From NCBI RefSeq assembly GCF_010548375.1, contig NZ_JAAGLY010000039.1, forward strand, positions 1 to 54,853: 54,853 nt of DNA, written 5' to 3'. The notes under the pieces were generated by a model. That model was not told the DNA's origin. It was given only the letters and a program-made list of their open reading frames with translations, and did no database searches. This DNA comes from Streptomyces sp. SID13726 (GTDB lineage: Bacteria > Actinomycetota > Actinomycetes > Streptomycetales > Streptomycetaceae). The position numbers were made by a program, and so were the translations under genes. The stretch's first letter is position 1; each line of letters starts with the position of its first letter. This document shows positions 35,864-43,215 of the stretch, piece by piece.

Positions 35864-37913
35864 GGAATGCCTCCCCCTGCTGTTCGTACGCGTCCTTCGC
35901 CCCGGAGCCCGGGCGGCCGGCGGCCCCGCTCTCCGGAGCCGTGGTGTCGTCCTGCCGGCGCGTGTTCGAGCCGGGCCGGGGCACCACACGCGCGCCGTTG
36001 CCCGGCAACGCCGTCGGATCGGCGGTGGGCACCACGGCCGCCGAACGCGGCACTATCGGGTCCCGCGCGGTCGTCTGGTCACCGTTCGGCTGGGCCGGCA
36101 CGGTGGCGGCCTTGTCCCCGCCCCCGCGCGGCAGACCGGCGTCATCAAGTCCACGGTTACGGCGCGAGTCCTTGGGTTCCAGCGGTATCGGCGAGCCCCG
36201 CAGCGGCTCGTCGGCCGTCCTGGGCAGCGTCAGGCGGAACTGCGAGCCGCCGCCCGGCTCGCCCCACGCCTGAAGCCAGCCGCCGTGCAGCCGCGCGTCC
36301 TCCAGGGCGATGGACAGCCCGAGGCCCGTACCGCCGGTGGTACGCGCGCGTGCCGGGTCGGCCCGCCAGAAGCGGCTGAACACGCGCGTGGCCTCGCCCG
36401 GCTTCAGTCCTACGCCGTAGTCGCGCACCGCGATGGCGACCGCGCCGCCCGCCGAGGCCAGCTTGACGACGACGTCCTTGCCCTCGCCGTGCTCCACGGC
36501 GTTGACGACGAGATTGCGCAGCACCCGCTCCACCCGCCGGGCATCGGCCTCGGCGACGACGGGCTGCTGATCGCCGACGATCCGGACCGTCGTACCCTTG
36601 CGCTCGGCCAGCGGCGCGGCCCCGCCGACCACCCGCCGTACGACCTCCCTGAGGTCTATCGGCTCCGCCTCCAGCGCCGCCGCACCCGCGTCGAACCGGC
36701 TGATCTCCAGCAGATCCGCCAGCAGCGTCTCGAACCGGTCCAGCTGGTCGGCGAGCAGTTCGGCCGACCGCGCGGTCATCGGATCGAAGTCCTCGCGCGC
36801 GTCATGGATGACGTCAGCCGCCATCCGTACGGTCGTCAGCGGCGTCCTGAGCTCGTGCGACACGTCCGACACGAACCGCCGCTGCATCCGCGACAGGTCC
36901 TCCAGCTGCTGGATCTTCAGCTGGAGGTTCTGCGCCATCTTGTTGAAGGCCTCACCGAGCCGCGCGATGTCGTCCTCACCGGTGACCTTCATCCGCTCCT
37001 GGAGCCGCCCCGCGGACAGCCGCTCGGCGATCCCGGCCGCCATCCGCACCGGCGTGACGACCTGACGCACCACGAGCCAGGCGATGGCCCCGAGGAGTAC
37101 GACGACGAAGAGCCCGGCGGTCGCCAGGGTGCCCTTGACCAGGCTGAGCGACTTCTCCTCCTGGGTGAGCGGGAAGAGGTAGTACAGCTGGTACGGGTCG
37201 CCGTTGGGGTCGTTGACCTGCTTGCCGATGACCAGGGCCGGCTGGGACTCCTGGTCGGCGTCGTAGACGATGCGGGTGTAGCTCTGGGCGGCCGTCGTAC
37301 TGTCGTCGATCTTCTCGCGCAGCGCCTCGGGGACGCTGGCCGTCGGATCGACGTCACCGGAGGCACGCGGCCCGCGCCCGCTCCCGCTGTCCCCGCCGAC
37401 GGGCAGGGTGACCACGTCGAAGGCGCCCTGGCCGCCGCTGGAGAGCGAGTAGACGAGGTTGCTCATCCACTCGATGACGTTCTGGTCGGACTGGCCGTCC
37501 GCCGGGGACGTGTCGTCGGTCCCGGCCGCGGCCTCGTCCGACTTCTGCTTGGCCACCGCGAAACCGCCGGTGGCCTGGCTCTGCGAGGCCTTCACCTTGG
37601 CGTCGAGGAGGCCGTTGCGCACCTGGCCGATGACGACGAAGCCCAGCAGGAGCACCACACCGAGCGACATGAGCAGGGTCGTGACGACGACCTTGAGCTG
37701 GATGTTGCGCCGCCACAGCCGCATCACGGGCAGCATCGGACGGCGCACCCAGCGCATGAACAGCCTCAGGACCGGGCTGCCCTGGACTCCGCCCTGGAGC
37801 AGCCCGCCCTCGAGGAGACGTCCCCAGCGGGAGCCCGCCGACGCCCGTCCGACAGGCCGCCCCGCACCCGCCCCGGTCCGCCCGGGCGACGAAGCGGCAC
37901 TGTCTCCGGACAT
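35853..37913 (-). CDS. mtrB: MtrB sensor histidine kinase
   Basis: 686 residues from ATG 37913, one base after the mtrA stop. Two membrane segments (about 74-97 and 263-285) enclose an extracytoplasmic sensor of ~165 residues. HAMP follows at ~285-340, then HisKA with the phosphoaccepting His353 in VSDVSHELRTPLTT. The ATPase domain has the N box (VVNAVEHG) and GTGLGLSIALEDARLHGG. A disordered C-terminal tail of ~110 residues, rich in Pro, Arg and Asp, is longer than in many homologues. It phosphorylates MtrA; in Streptomyces MtrAB links development, cell-wall control and antibiotic production. Confidence 0.96.
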   Translation of the reverse strand: MSGDSAASSPGRTGAGAGRPVGRASAGSRWGRLLEGGLLQGGVQGSPVLRLFMRWVRRPMLPVMRLWRRNIQLKVVVTTLLMSLGVVLLLGFVVIGQVRNGLLDAKVKASQSQATGGFAVAKQKSDEAAAGTDDTSPADGQSDQNVIEWMSNLVYSLSSGGQGAFDVVTLPVGGDSGSGRGPRASGDVDPTASVPEALREKIDDSTTAAQSYTRIVYDADQESQPALVIGKQVNDPNGDPYQLYYLFPLTQEEKSLSLVKGTLATAGLFVVVLLGAIAWLVVRQVVTPVRMAAGIAERLSAGRLQERMKVTGEDDIARLGEAFNKMAQNLQLKIQQLEDLSRMQRRFVSDVSHELRTPLTTVRMAADVIHDAREDFDPMTARSAELLADQLDRFETLLADLLEISRFDAGAAALEAEPIDLREVVRRVVGGAAPLAERKGTTVRIVGDQQPVVAEADARRVERVLRNLVVNAVEHGEGKDVVVKLASAGGAVAIAVRDYGVGLKPGEATRVFSRFWRADPARARTTGGTGLGLSIALEDARLHGGWLQAWGEPGGGSQFRLTLPRTADEPLRGSPIPLEPKDSRRNRGLDDAGLPRGGGDKAATVPAQPNGDQTTARDPIVPRSAAVVPTADPTALPGNGARVVPRPGSNTRRQDDTTAPESGAAGRPGSGAKDAYEQQGEAFRGR

Positions 37914-37914
37914 G

Positions 37915-38604
37915 TCAGCTGGGTCCTGCCTTGTATCCCACACCACGGACGGTCACCACGATTTCCGGCCGCTCCGGGTCCTTCTCGACCTTGGAGCGCA
38001 GCCGCTGCACATGCACATTGACGAGCCGGGTGTCGGCGGCGTGCCGGTAGCCCCACACCTGCTCCAGCAGCACCTCGCGCGTGAACACCTGCCACGGCTT
38101 GCGCGCGAGCGCGACCAGCAGGTCGAACTCCAGCGGCGTCAACGCGATCGACTGCCCGTCCCGCTTCACCGAGTGACCCGCGACGTCGATGACCAGGTCA
38201 CCGATGGCGAGCTGCTCGGGAGCCGGCTCCTCCGACCTCCTGAGCCGCGCCCTGATCCGGGCCACGAGCTCCTTCGGCTTGAACGGCTTCACGATGTAGT
38301 CGTCGGCGCCTGACTCCAGCCCTACGACGACGTCGACCGTGTCGCTCTTGGCCGTCAGCATCACGATCGGCACCCCGGACTCGGCCCTGATCAGCCGGCA
38401 CACCTCGATGCCGTCCCTTCCGGGCAGCATCAGGTCCAGCAGCACCAGATCCGGCTTGGCCTCACGGAACGCGGCCAGCGCCTTGTCACCGTCCGCTACG
38501 AAAGACGGCTCAAAACCTTCACCACGCAGCACGATGCCCAGCATCTCGGCAAGTGCGGTGTCGTCGTCGACGACAAGGACTCGTCCCTTCATAAACGACA
38601 TCAT
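37915..38604 (-). CDS. mtrA: MtrA response regulator (OmpR family)
   Basis: 229 residues from ATG 38604 (MMSFMKGRVL); ATGs at 38601 and 38592 are alternatives. The receiver has VVDDDTALAE and the phosphoacceptor Asp57 in LVLLDLMLPGRDG. The C-terminal OmpR winged helix includes LTPLEFDLLVALARKPWQVF and DTRLVNVHVQRLRSKVE. It controls development and secondary metabolism and is expected to autoregulate. The first ATG forms the left three bases of the 28-bp attL core, so everything upstream of the start codon is the integrated element. The coding sequence is intact. Confidence 0.96.
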   Translation of the reverse strand: MMSFMKGRVLVVDDDTALAEMLGIVLRGEGFEPSFVADGDKALAAFREAKPDLVLLDLMLPGRDGIEVCRLIRAESGVPIVMLTAKSDTVDVVVGLESGADDYIVKPFKPKELVARIRARLRRSEEPAPEQLAIGDLVIDVAGHSVKRDGQSIALTPLEFDLLVALARKPWQVFTREVLLEQVWGYRHAADTRLVNVHVQRLRSKVEKDPERPEIVVTVRGVGYKAGPS

Positions 38605-38629
38605 CCCATTCTCATAACAGTGGCGAAGG
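38602..38629. repeat. attL core, overlapping the mtrA start codon
   Basis: 28 bp identical to 47609-47636, beginning CATCCCATTC and ending TGGCGAAGG. The first three bases are the complement of the mtrA ATG. The next bases hold the mtrA ribosome-binding region. The bases on either side of the core differ between the two copies, fixing its limits. Confidence 0.92.
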
Positions 38630-38726
38630 TACAGGTGAGACAGGTCACCGACCTGTGACGATAGTCGTATGGGAGTGTCACTGTCTGCCCCCGTCCGCTG
38701 GCGTTGATGTCACTAACGGATGTCAG
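38630..38726 (-). promoter_or_regulatory. Element-borne substitute for the mtrA promoter region
   Basis: This element DNA now lies directly upstream of mtrA. Without gaps, 48 of its first 61 bases match the chromosomal sequence beyond attR (47637-47697), and weaker similarity continues to 38726. GTCAC-N6-GTGAC at 38644-38659, GTCAC at 38677 and GTCAC-N8-GTCAG at 38709-38726 all have counterparts in register on the other side. GTnAC-type direct repeats resemble reported MtrA-binding sites. Confidence 0.75.
38704..38725 (+). repeat. Left arm-type repeat
   Basis: TTGATGTCAC and GATGTCA, separated by a 5-base spacer, make a 22-bp block 75 bp from the attL core. It differs at only two bases from the block at 47525-47546 near the other end, in the same orientation. 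Candidates are Int/Xis arm sites or regulator boxes. Confidence 0.55.
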
Positions 38727-38760
38727 CACGACGACCGATGGAAGGGTCTGCCGGACGTAC

Positions 38761-38788
38761 GGGTGAGGGACACAGATGCCCCTCACCC
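38761..38788 (-). terminator. Hairpin after the small minus-strand gene
   Basis: GGGTGAGGG (38761-38769) pairs perfectly with CCCTCACCC (38780-38788), with a 10-base loop. It lies 7 bp past the stop of the small ORF at 38795 and could also insulate mtrA from upstream element transcription. Confidence 0.6.
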
Positions 38789-38794
38789 ATCACG

Positions 38795-39073
38795 TCACAG
38801 CTTATTGATCACTGCCGCTATGACTGGCGAGATGGCAGCAATCAGGGCCGTGATGTCCCAGAGGGCCCGCCGCCGCCTAGACGACGCACTTGCGCCTCGC
38901 GCAAGGTCGGCGTTACCTTCTAGTCCGTCCTGAGCATTGCGATGCAATGCCGGGGTGGGTACGGTCCAATCTTCCTTCTTGATCAACAGGGCCTCACTTC
39001 TTGGCATAGAGGGTTGATTGCCTAGCCATTGGGCGCTTGCAGCTGTGGTAGGTGGCGAGCGCTCCTTTGGCAT
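38795..39073 (-). CDS. Small hypothetical protein with C-terminal membrane segment
   Basis: 92 residues from ATG 39073; an internal ATG at 39007 would give 70. Neither has a clear ribosome-binding site. The N-terminal half is hydrophilic and Arg/Ser-rich in places (GASASSRRRRALWD). The C-terminus is a single hydrophobic helix (ITALIAAISPVIAAVINKL). The hairpin directly after the stop supports a real transcription unit toward mtrA. I do not recognise the family. A small tail-anchored protein of the element is the most that can be said. Confidence 0.45.
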   Translation of the reverse strand: MPKERSPPTTAASAQWLGNQPSMPRSEALLIKKEDWTVPTPALHRNAQDGLEGNADLARGASASSRRRRALWDITALIAAISPVIAAVINKL

Positions 39074-39342
39074 GTCACTTTTCAGTTGTTGCGCGGCGAC
39101 ACTCTAGCACCGCCTTCACATCAACTAGCCTTCAGCGACCTTCACTTGGCGACAGGCCAGAAGTGTCACGCTGAACCCACCCGCCGTTGCGGTCGCGTGA
39201 GTGCGTTGATTGTGCCTCACTCCCCTCCCGAAGGACAACTTCGCAGGCAAAGAGGCCCTTCAGCCTATGATTTGAAACTCAAGGCGGCTCCGTCGGGGCC
39301 CGTACTTAAGCTTCGAAGGTGAGACCTGATCGCTGCCCACGC

Positions 39343-39510
39343 GGTCGGTGTAGCGACTTTGGGCTGGAGCTGCTTTGGGGGGAGTGATCATGGCCCCGTA
39401 AGCTTCCGGCGCGTCGGGCAGTCTGTGGACCTGCCCGTTAAAGCACGACGTTGGGGCCATGATCTTCGAGGCTCCCCCCAAAGTGGCTGCCTAAAGTCGC
39501 TACACCGACC
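39343..39510. repeat. 168-bp nested inverted repeat (cruciform candidate)
   Basis: Three perfectly complementary pairs are nested: GGTCGGTGTAGCGACTTT (39343-39360) with 39493-39510, CTTTGGGGGGAG (39373-39384) with 39472-39483, and GATCATGGCCCC (39386-39397) with 39453-39464. A further stem, CGGGCAG/CTGCCCG, lies in the apex (39415-39421, 39431-39437). A single strand would fold into one long branched hairpin, the shape of single-strand origins. Confidence 0.85.
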
Positions 39511-39547
39511 TCCCCAGCCACCTACGATCCCTCCACCCGTGGCCTGC

Positions 39548-39578
39548 ATGATCCGGCACAGCTCCAGCCGTCGCGCAC
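39548..39578 (+). repeat. 31-bp inverted repeat, left copy
   Basis: Begins ATGATCCGGCACAGCTCCAG and is the exact reverse complement of 40069-40099. The copies enclose 490 bp. Confidence 0.85.
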
Positions 39579-40068
39579 CTGCTTTTGGATCCCAGTGCGT
39601 CGGTTGGTCCGTGGCGGACCAAGCGACATCGCCGCGTGGGGCTGTGCCGTCTTCCTCTGCTCGGGTTGGGCCTGGTGGCTGTGGGTCATGGGTGGGGATC
39701 AGGCTCGGTCCGGTGCGTCGGCCCGTGGCGGGGCCAGAGCGGAAAGCGTGATCACCCCGTGGCAACTTTGAGGTGCCGCGGGGCCGGGGGCCGGGGCGCG
39801 CGGGCCGAAGGCAGGAGCGGAGCCCCGAGCCCCCGAGCCGCGCGGCGGCCCGCGGTGCGGGCCGGTGGTGTGTGATCAACGCAGTGGCGGCCGGAAAGCC
39901 GGACGGGACACAGCGACCGGATGGCCGAACGGCCAAGAGCCCCCACCCTGGACCAACATCACCAAAGGACCGGTGCCCGAAGAGGGACGGAGGCTCAAGC
40001 CCTGAGGGGCTGTGAAGCGTGGTGAAGCCGAGGAACCTTACGGTTGCTGTCGGCTCCTGTTATCCCAA

Positions 40069-40099
40069 GTGCGCGACGGCTGGAGCTGTGCCGGATCAT
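40069..40099 (-). repeat. 31-bp inverted repeat, right copy
   Basis: Exact reverse complement of 39548-39578. It lies 160 bp upstream of the GntR gene start. Confidence 0.85.
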
Positions 40100-40205
40100 C
40101 CAGGCTGCGCCGAGGGATCACCCCCTCCCCCGCCGGAACGGCGGGGCTTGATGAGGTAGAGAAACCTGTAACAGCTCGGCTTCAGCGTCCGGCGTGGGTT
40201 CGCGC

Positions 40206-40241
40206 GCCTAGTGGGTACCCACTAGCCTGGAACCACCCTAG
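40206..40241 (+). promoter_or_regulatory. Operators upstream of the GntR gene
   Basis: CTAGTGGGTACCCACTAG (40206-40223) is a perfect 18-bp palindrome. CCCTAGGG (40234-40241) follows and is the core of the two operators found in the transfer-operon promoter at 41.1 kb. GGAGG and the start codon come directly after, so a bound repressor would shut off its own gene. Confidence 0.65.
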
Positions 40242-40259
40242 GGAACTGGAGGTTGATCA

Positions 40260-40997
40260 ATGCCTGCCGACGCGCGGCAGATCGCCGACGACCTGCGGGC
40301 ACGGATCAACGACGGTGAGTTTGGGCCTGGCGCTCGGCTACCCGGTGAACCCGCGCTCGTCAGGGAGTACGGCGTAGCCAAGATGACAGCGAGTGGCGCA
40401 CTGAAGCTGCTGATTGCAGAGGGGGCGGCGGTCTCGCGCCCCGGCTCTGGGACTTACGTCCGGGAGTTCAGGCCGATCCTGCGGGATGCAACCAAGCGCC
40501 TTTCTCGTGATCAGTGGGCGGCCGGGAAATCAATCTGGTCGGCTGACGTCGGCGAGCGACCCATGACCGTGGCGGATGTCGAAGTGAGTGAAGAGGACGC
40601 GCCTCGCTGGGTCGCTCGCGTTCTGGGGCTCGACGAAGGTGCACGCGTCATCGTGCGTAGCCGCCTGTTCCTCGTGGATGGCGAGCCGGTGCAGATGGCG
40701 GTGTCCTACCTTCCCGCCGACCTGACGCGCGACTCGCGTATCGCAGAGCCCGACACGGGGCCGGGGGGAACCTACAAGCGCTTGGCCGAGTTGGGTGCTG
40801 AGCCTGTGCACTTCAGCGAGGATCTACGTGCGCGCATGCCCAACTCCAACGAAGTGGCGCGGCTGGCGATTCTTCCCGGTACGCCCCTGATCGAGATCTG
40901 TCGGACGGCGTACACCTCGGACGGCAGGGCGGTTGAGGTGAACCAGATGTTCCTTGACGCTGGCGCCTATGCGCTGCGCTACTCATTTGGGAGCTGA
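40260..40997 (+). CDS. GntR-family regulator with UTRA domain (KorSA-like)
   Basis: 245 residues from ATG 40260, with GGAGG 9 bp upstream. The N-terminal winged helix spans ~1-70 (RQIADDLRARINDGEFGPGARLPGEPALVREYGV, split by turns). The UTRA effector domain spans ~90-240 (VARVLGLDEGARVIVRSRLF, then NQMFLDAGAYALRYSF). In pSAM2 the GntR protein KorSA represses pra and so keeps the element integrated; the same role is likely here. Palindromes precede this gene and overlap the promoter of the next operon. A U-rich terminator follows the stop. Confidence 0.88.
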   Translation: MPADARQIADDLRARINDGEFGPGARLPGEPALVREYGVAKMTASGALKLLIAEGAAVSRPGSGTYVREFRPILRDATKRLSRDQWAAGKSIWSADVGERPMTVADVEVSEEDAPRWVARVLGLDEGARVIVRSRLFLVDGEPVQMAVSYLPADLTRDSRIAEPDTGPGGTYKRLAELGAEPVHFSEDLRARMPNSNEVARLAILPGTPLIEICRTAYTSDGRAVEVNQMFLDAGAYALRYSFGS

Positions 40998-41031
40998 CGC
41001 CTAGTCAGAAACTGAACGGCGGAACAGTAGG

Positions 41032-41055
41032 GCCCACTTCGGTGGGCCTTTTTGC
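41032..41055 (+). terminator. Intrinsic terminator after the GntR gene
   Basis: GGCCCAC (41032-41038), loop TTCG, GTGGGCC (41043-41049), then TTTTT. It is one of the few classical U-tract terminators in the window and separates the repressor from the transfer operon. Confidence 0.9.
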
Positions 41056-41098
41056 TGCCCCGGGAGCTCCTGGAGGGATGACGATCCCGCACAGCCTC

Positions 41099-41140
41099 TT
41101 GACCTCCCTAGGGAGGTTGGAGTTCAATCTCCCTAGGGAG
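41099..41140 (+). promoter_or_regulatory. Transfer-operon promoter with two GntR operators
   Basis: TTGACC (41099-41104), 18 bases, TTCAAT (41123-41128). CTCCCTAGGGAG occurs at 41104-41115, overlapping the -35, and at 41129-41140, directly after the -10. The centres are 25 bp apart. The arrangement predicts tight repression by the GntR protein encoded just upstream. Confidence 0.75.
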
Positions 41141-41182
41141 GTTGAATCCGCTTCCCGTACCCGGCTCTTTGGGAGCATTCGC

Positions 41183-41518
41183 ATGGCTGTCTTCAAGATC
41201 GACCTTTCGACCGCTGTGGTGTTCGTCGCGACCGCCCCGGAACCGAAGGTGATCAACAAGCGGACCGGTGAGCGGGCGATGGACCGTGACAGGCCGGACG
41301 TGGGTCTGTCGACGGTGGGTCTGCTCGTCTCGGACGAGGGGGAGGGCAACCTCTACCAGGTCACGATCCCCGAGACCGGTTACCCCGAGGGCATGATGCC
41401 GGGGACGCCGGTGGCGGTGACGGGGCTGAAGGCGCGGGACTGGGAGAGCGAGTTCAACGGCCAGAAGCGGCACGGCATCAGCTTCCGTGCGGTCGCGATC
41501 ACCCCGCTGGGGGCCTGA
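41183..41518 (+). CDS. Pra-like AICE protein (putative activator of replication/excision)
   Basis: 111 residues from ATG 41183, with GGGAG 7 bp upstream. It starts MAVFKIDLSTAVVFVATAPE and includes GTPVAVTGLKARDWESEF and KRHGISFRAVAIT. The first-gene position behind a KorSA-like-controlled promoter, the size (~110) and the ending (GTPVxVTGLK..., ISFRA) resemble Pra proteins, which activate replication and excision in pSAM2. The match is by position and a short motif, so the assignment is moderate. It is followed two bases later by the translocase gene. Confidence 0.55.
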   Translation: MAVFKIDLSTAVVFVATAPEPKVINKRTGERAMDRDRPDVGLSTVGLLVSDEGEGNLYQVTIPETGYPEGMMPGTPVAVTGLKARDWESEFNGQKRHGISFRAVAITPLGA

Positions 41519-41520
41519 TC

Positions 41521-42867
41521 ATGGCCGACCTGGTCACCTGTATCGAGCTGGCCGGGGCTGCGGCCGGGGCCGGTGGTCTCGGCTACGCCAAAGCCCGTGC
41601 GCCGCGCGTGTACTGGTCGCTCGTGGGGATGCCTCTCACGTGGGGCCGGTTCGCCTGGAACTACAACTCGACGATGGACGTGTGCGGGCTGACCGTGCAG
41701 CCGTCCGGGTTCCGCGCGTTCGTCAAGCGCAACGTGGCCCGCAGCGAGGTGCGGCCGGTCCCGCCGAAGATCCGGCGCGTCCGCCCGACCTCGACCGGTC
41801 TGCACATCACCCTGCGTCTGCCGGCCGGTCTGGAGCCTGCCGACATCGCCGCGTCGTCGGAGCGGTTGCGGCACGCGTTCGGGGTGCGGTCGGTGACCGT
41901 GACGGAGACCAAGCCCGGCCATGTCGAGCTGCGGATGACCGGTTGGGACGTCCTGAGCCGGGTCCGGCTGCCGCGCAAGGCCACCCCGCGTGACCTGGTG
42001 GTCCCGGTCGCGTTGCGGGAGGACGGCACGGTCTTCGAGCGGGACTACCGCAAGGTGCCGCACGCGCTGACGCTGGGGGCGAATCAGTCCGGCAAGTCGG
42101 TGTATCAGCGCAACCTGATCAAGGGGCTGGCGCAGTTGCCGGTGGGCCTGATCGGTATCGACTGCAAGCGCGGTGTCGAGCAGGGCCGCTATGCCTCGCG
42201 GCTGTCGGCGCTGGTGACGAGCCCGGAGGATGCCGGACGGCTGATCGACGCGCTGATCGGTGAGATGGAAGAGCGTTTCGATCTCCTGGCCCTGCATCAG
42301 GTCTCGGATCTGTGGGAGCTGCCTGCGGATCTGCGGCCGGTGCCGTTGGTGGTCCTGGTCGACGAGATCGCGGAACTGTTCTTCGTGACCTCGAAGAAGG
42401 ACGAACCGGCCCGCGACAAGACGGTCATGCAACTGGTGCGGCTCGGGCAGATGGCCCGCGCGGTCGGCATCTACCTGGAGGTCTGCGGGCAGCGCTTCGG
42501 CTCCGACCTCGGCAAGGGCGCCACCGCCCTGCGAGCCCAGCTCACCGGCCGGGTGGTGCACCGGGTCAACGACAAGCAGACCGCTGAAATGGGCCTGGGT
42601 GACATCGCCCCCGACGCGGTCATCGCGGTGACCACGATCGCTCCGGACCGCCCCGGGGTCGCGGTGGCCGGAGACACCTCCGGCGGCTGGTCCCGCATCC
42701 GCACCCCGGAAACCACCCCCGACGAAGCCGCCGCGGTCTGTCGCGCGTTCGCCGACCTCGTCCCGGAGCTGCCGTTCCTGGCCCCGTTCCGGCCGGTCGA
42801 CCAGCTCGCCGTACCGCCCCGGCCCGCTTCTCCGCCGCGGGTACGACCCCAGCCGGTCACGGAGTAA
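41521..42867 (+). CDS. TraB-type FtsK/SpoIIIE DNA translocase
   Basis: 448 residues from ATG 41521. Actinomycete plasmids and AICEs move double-stranded DNA between hyphae with one such hexameric translocase. A hydrophobic N-terminus (LAGAAAGAGGLGYAKARAPR) is followed by the motor: Walker A LGANQSGKSVYQ, Walker B PLVVLVDEIAELFF, and QMARAVGIYLEVCGQRFGSD, a motif of this family. A C-terminal Pro/Arg-rich end (PPRPASPPRVRPQP) is probably flexible. The protein should recognise a clt site in the element; no candidate repeat was confirmed. Confidence 0.9.
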   Translation: MADLVTCIELAGAAAGAGGLGYAKARAPRVYWSLVGMPLTWGRFAWNYNSTMDVCGLTVQPSGFRAFVKRNVARSEVRPVPPKIRRVRPTSTGLHITLRLPAGLEPADIAASSERLRHAFGVRSVTVTETKPGHVELRMTGWDVLSRVRLPRKATPRDLVVPVALREDGTVFERDYRKVPHALTLGANQSGKSVYQRNLIKGLAQLPVGLIGIDCKRGVEQGRYASRLSALVTSPEDAGRLIDALIGEMEERFDLLALHQVSDLWELPADLRPVPLVVLVDEIAELFFVTSKKDEPARDKTVMQLVRLGQMARAVGIYLEVCGQRFGSDLGKGATALRAQLTGRVVHRVNDKQTAEMGLGDIAPDAVIAVTTIAPDRPGVAVAGDTSGGWSRIRTPETTPDEAAAVCRAFADLVPELPFLAPFRPVDQLAVPPRPASPPRVRPQPVTE

Positions 42868-42926
42868 CTCCCCCCGTTTGAAACGTGGTTGGCGCGACCA
42901 CCTCGCGCCGGGTCCCTACCCGAGCC

Positions 42927-43136
42927 ATGCCGAAAATCGAGCGGAGTTCGCCCATGGCACCGCGCAAGACCATCAAGCCCAACCCCAAGGCCAAGTCCCG
43001 GCCGTGCGAGCCCTGCAAGGGCACGGGTGAGGTTTCCCGCCCGGTCCGTGTCGGCCGCAAGCAGCGGGTCGCCGGACAGCAGACCGGTATCTGCCTGGGC
43101 TGCCTGGGCTCCGGCGAGATCCCCGCCGCCGACTGA
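42927..43136 (+). CDS. Small zinc-ribbon protein of the transfer region
   Basis: 69 residues from ATG 42927 (alternative ATG 42954). A basic Lys/Pro-rich head (PRKTIKPNPKAKSR) precedes two DnaJ-type knuckles, CEPCKGTGE and CLGCLGSGE, that should bind one zinc. Such small proteins recur between traB and spdB in AICEs. Function unknown; it may bind nucleic acid or protein. Confidence 0.7.
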   Translation: MPKIERSSPMAPRKTIKPNPKAKSRPCEPCKGTGEVSRPVRVGRKQRVAGQQTGICLGCLGSGEIPAAD

Positions 43137-43215
43137 ACTCGCCGGGGCCGGGCGGCCGGAGAACCGATTCCCCGCCCCGCCCCCGGCCCGACCTCTGAGA
43201 GGGAGGTGAAGACCC

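Larger units (their letters stand above)
39074..40205. other. Structured non-coding region of the AICE (origin/transfer-site candidate)
   Basis: About 1.1 kb without a convincing gene. It holds the 168-bp nested palindrome, the 31-bp inverted repeat pair, a hairpin TTGGTCCG/CGGACCAA (39604-39622), a very GC-rich block near 39775-39865 and a hairpin CCCCGCCG/CGGCGGGG (40128-40146). Rolling-circle elements need a double-strand origin, a single-strand origin and a cis-acting transfer locus. This is the natural place for at least some of them; none can be assigned from sequence alone. Confidence 0.55.

Noticed and set aside
38602..38629. tRNA gene as the AICE attachment site
   Set aside because: Neither end contains a cloverleaf or a CCA-type 3' end; the core overlaps the mtrA start instead.
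39585..39951. Overlapping open frames on both strands within the AICE non-coding block
   Set aside because: Products are Arg/Pro-rich without motifs, starts lack ribosome-binding sites, and the region is dominated by inverted repeats.
41042..41182. In-frame upstream extension of the Pra-like gene
   Set aside because: It would begin inside the GntR terminator and run through the operators and promoter; ATG 41183 has a good ribosome-binding site.
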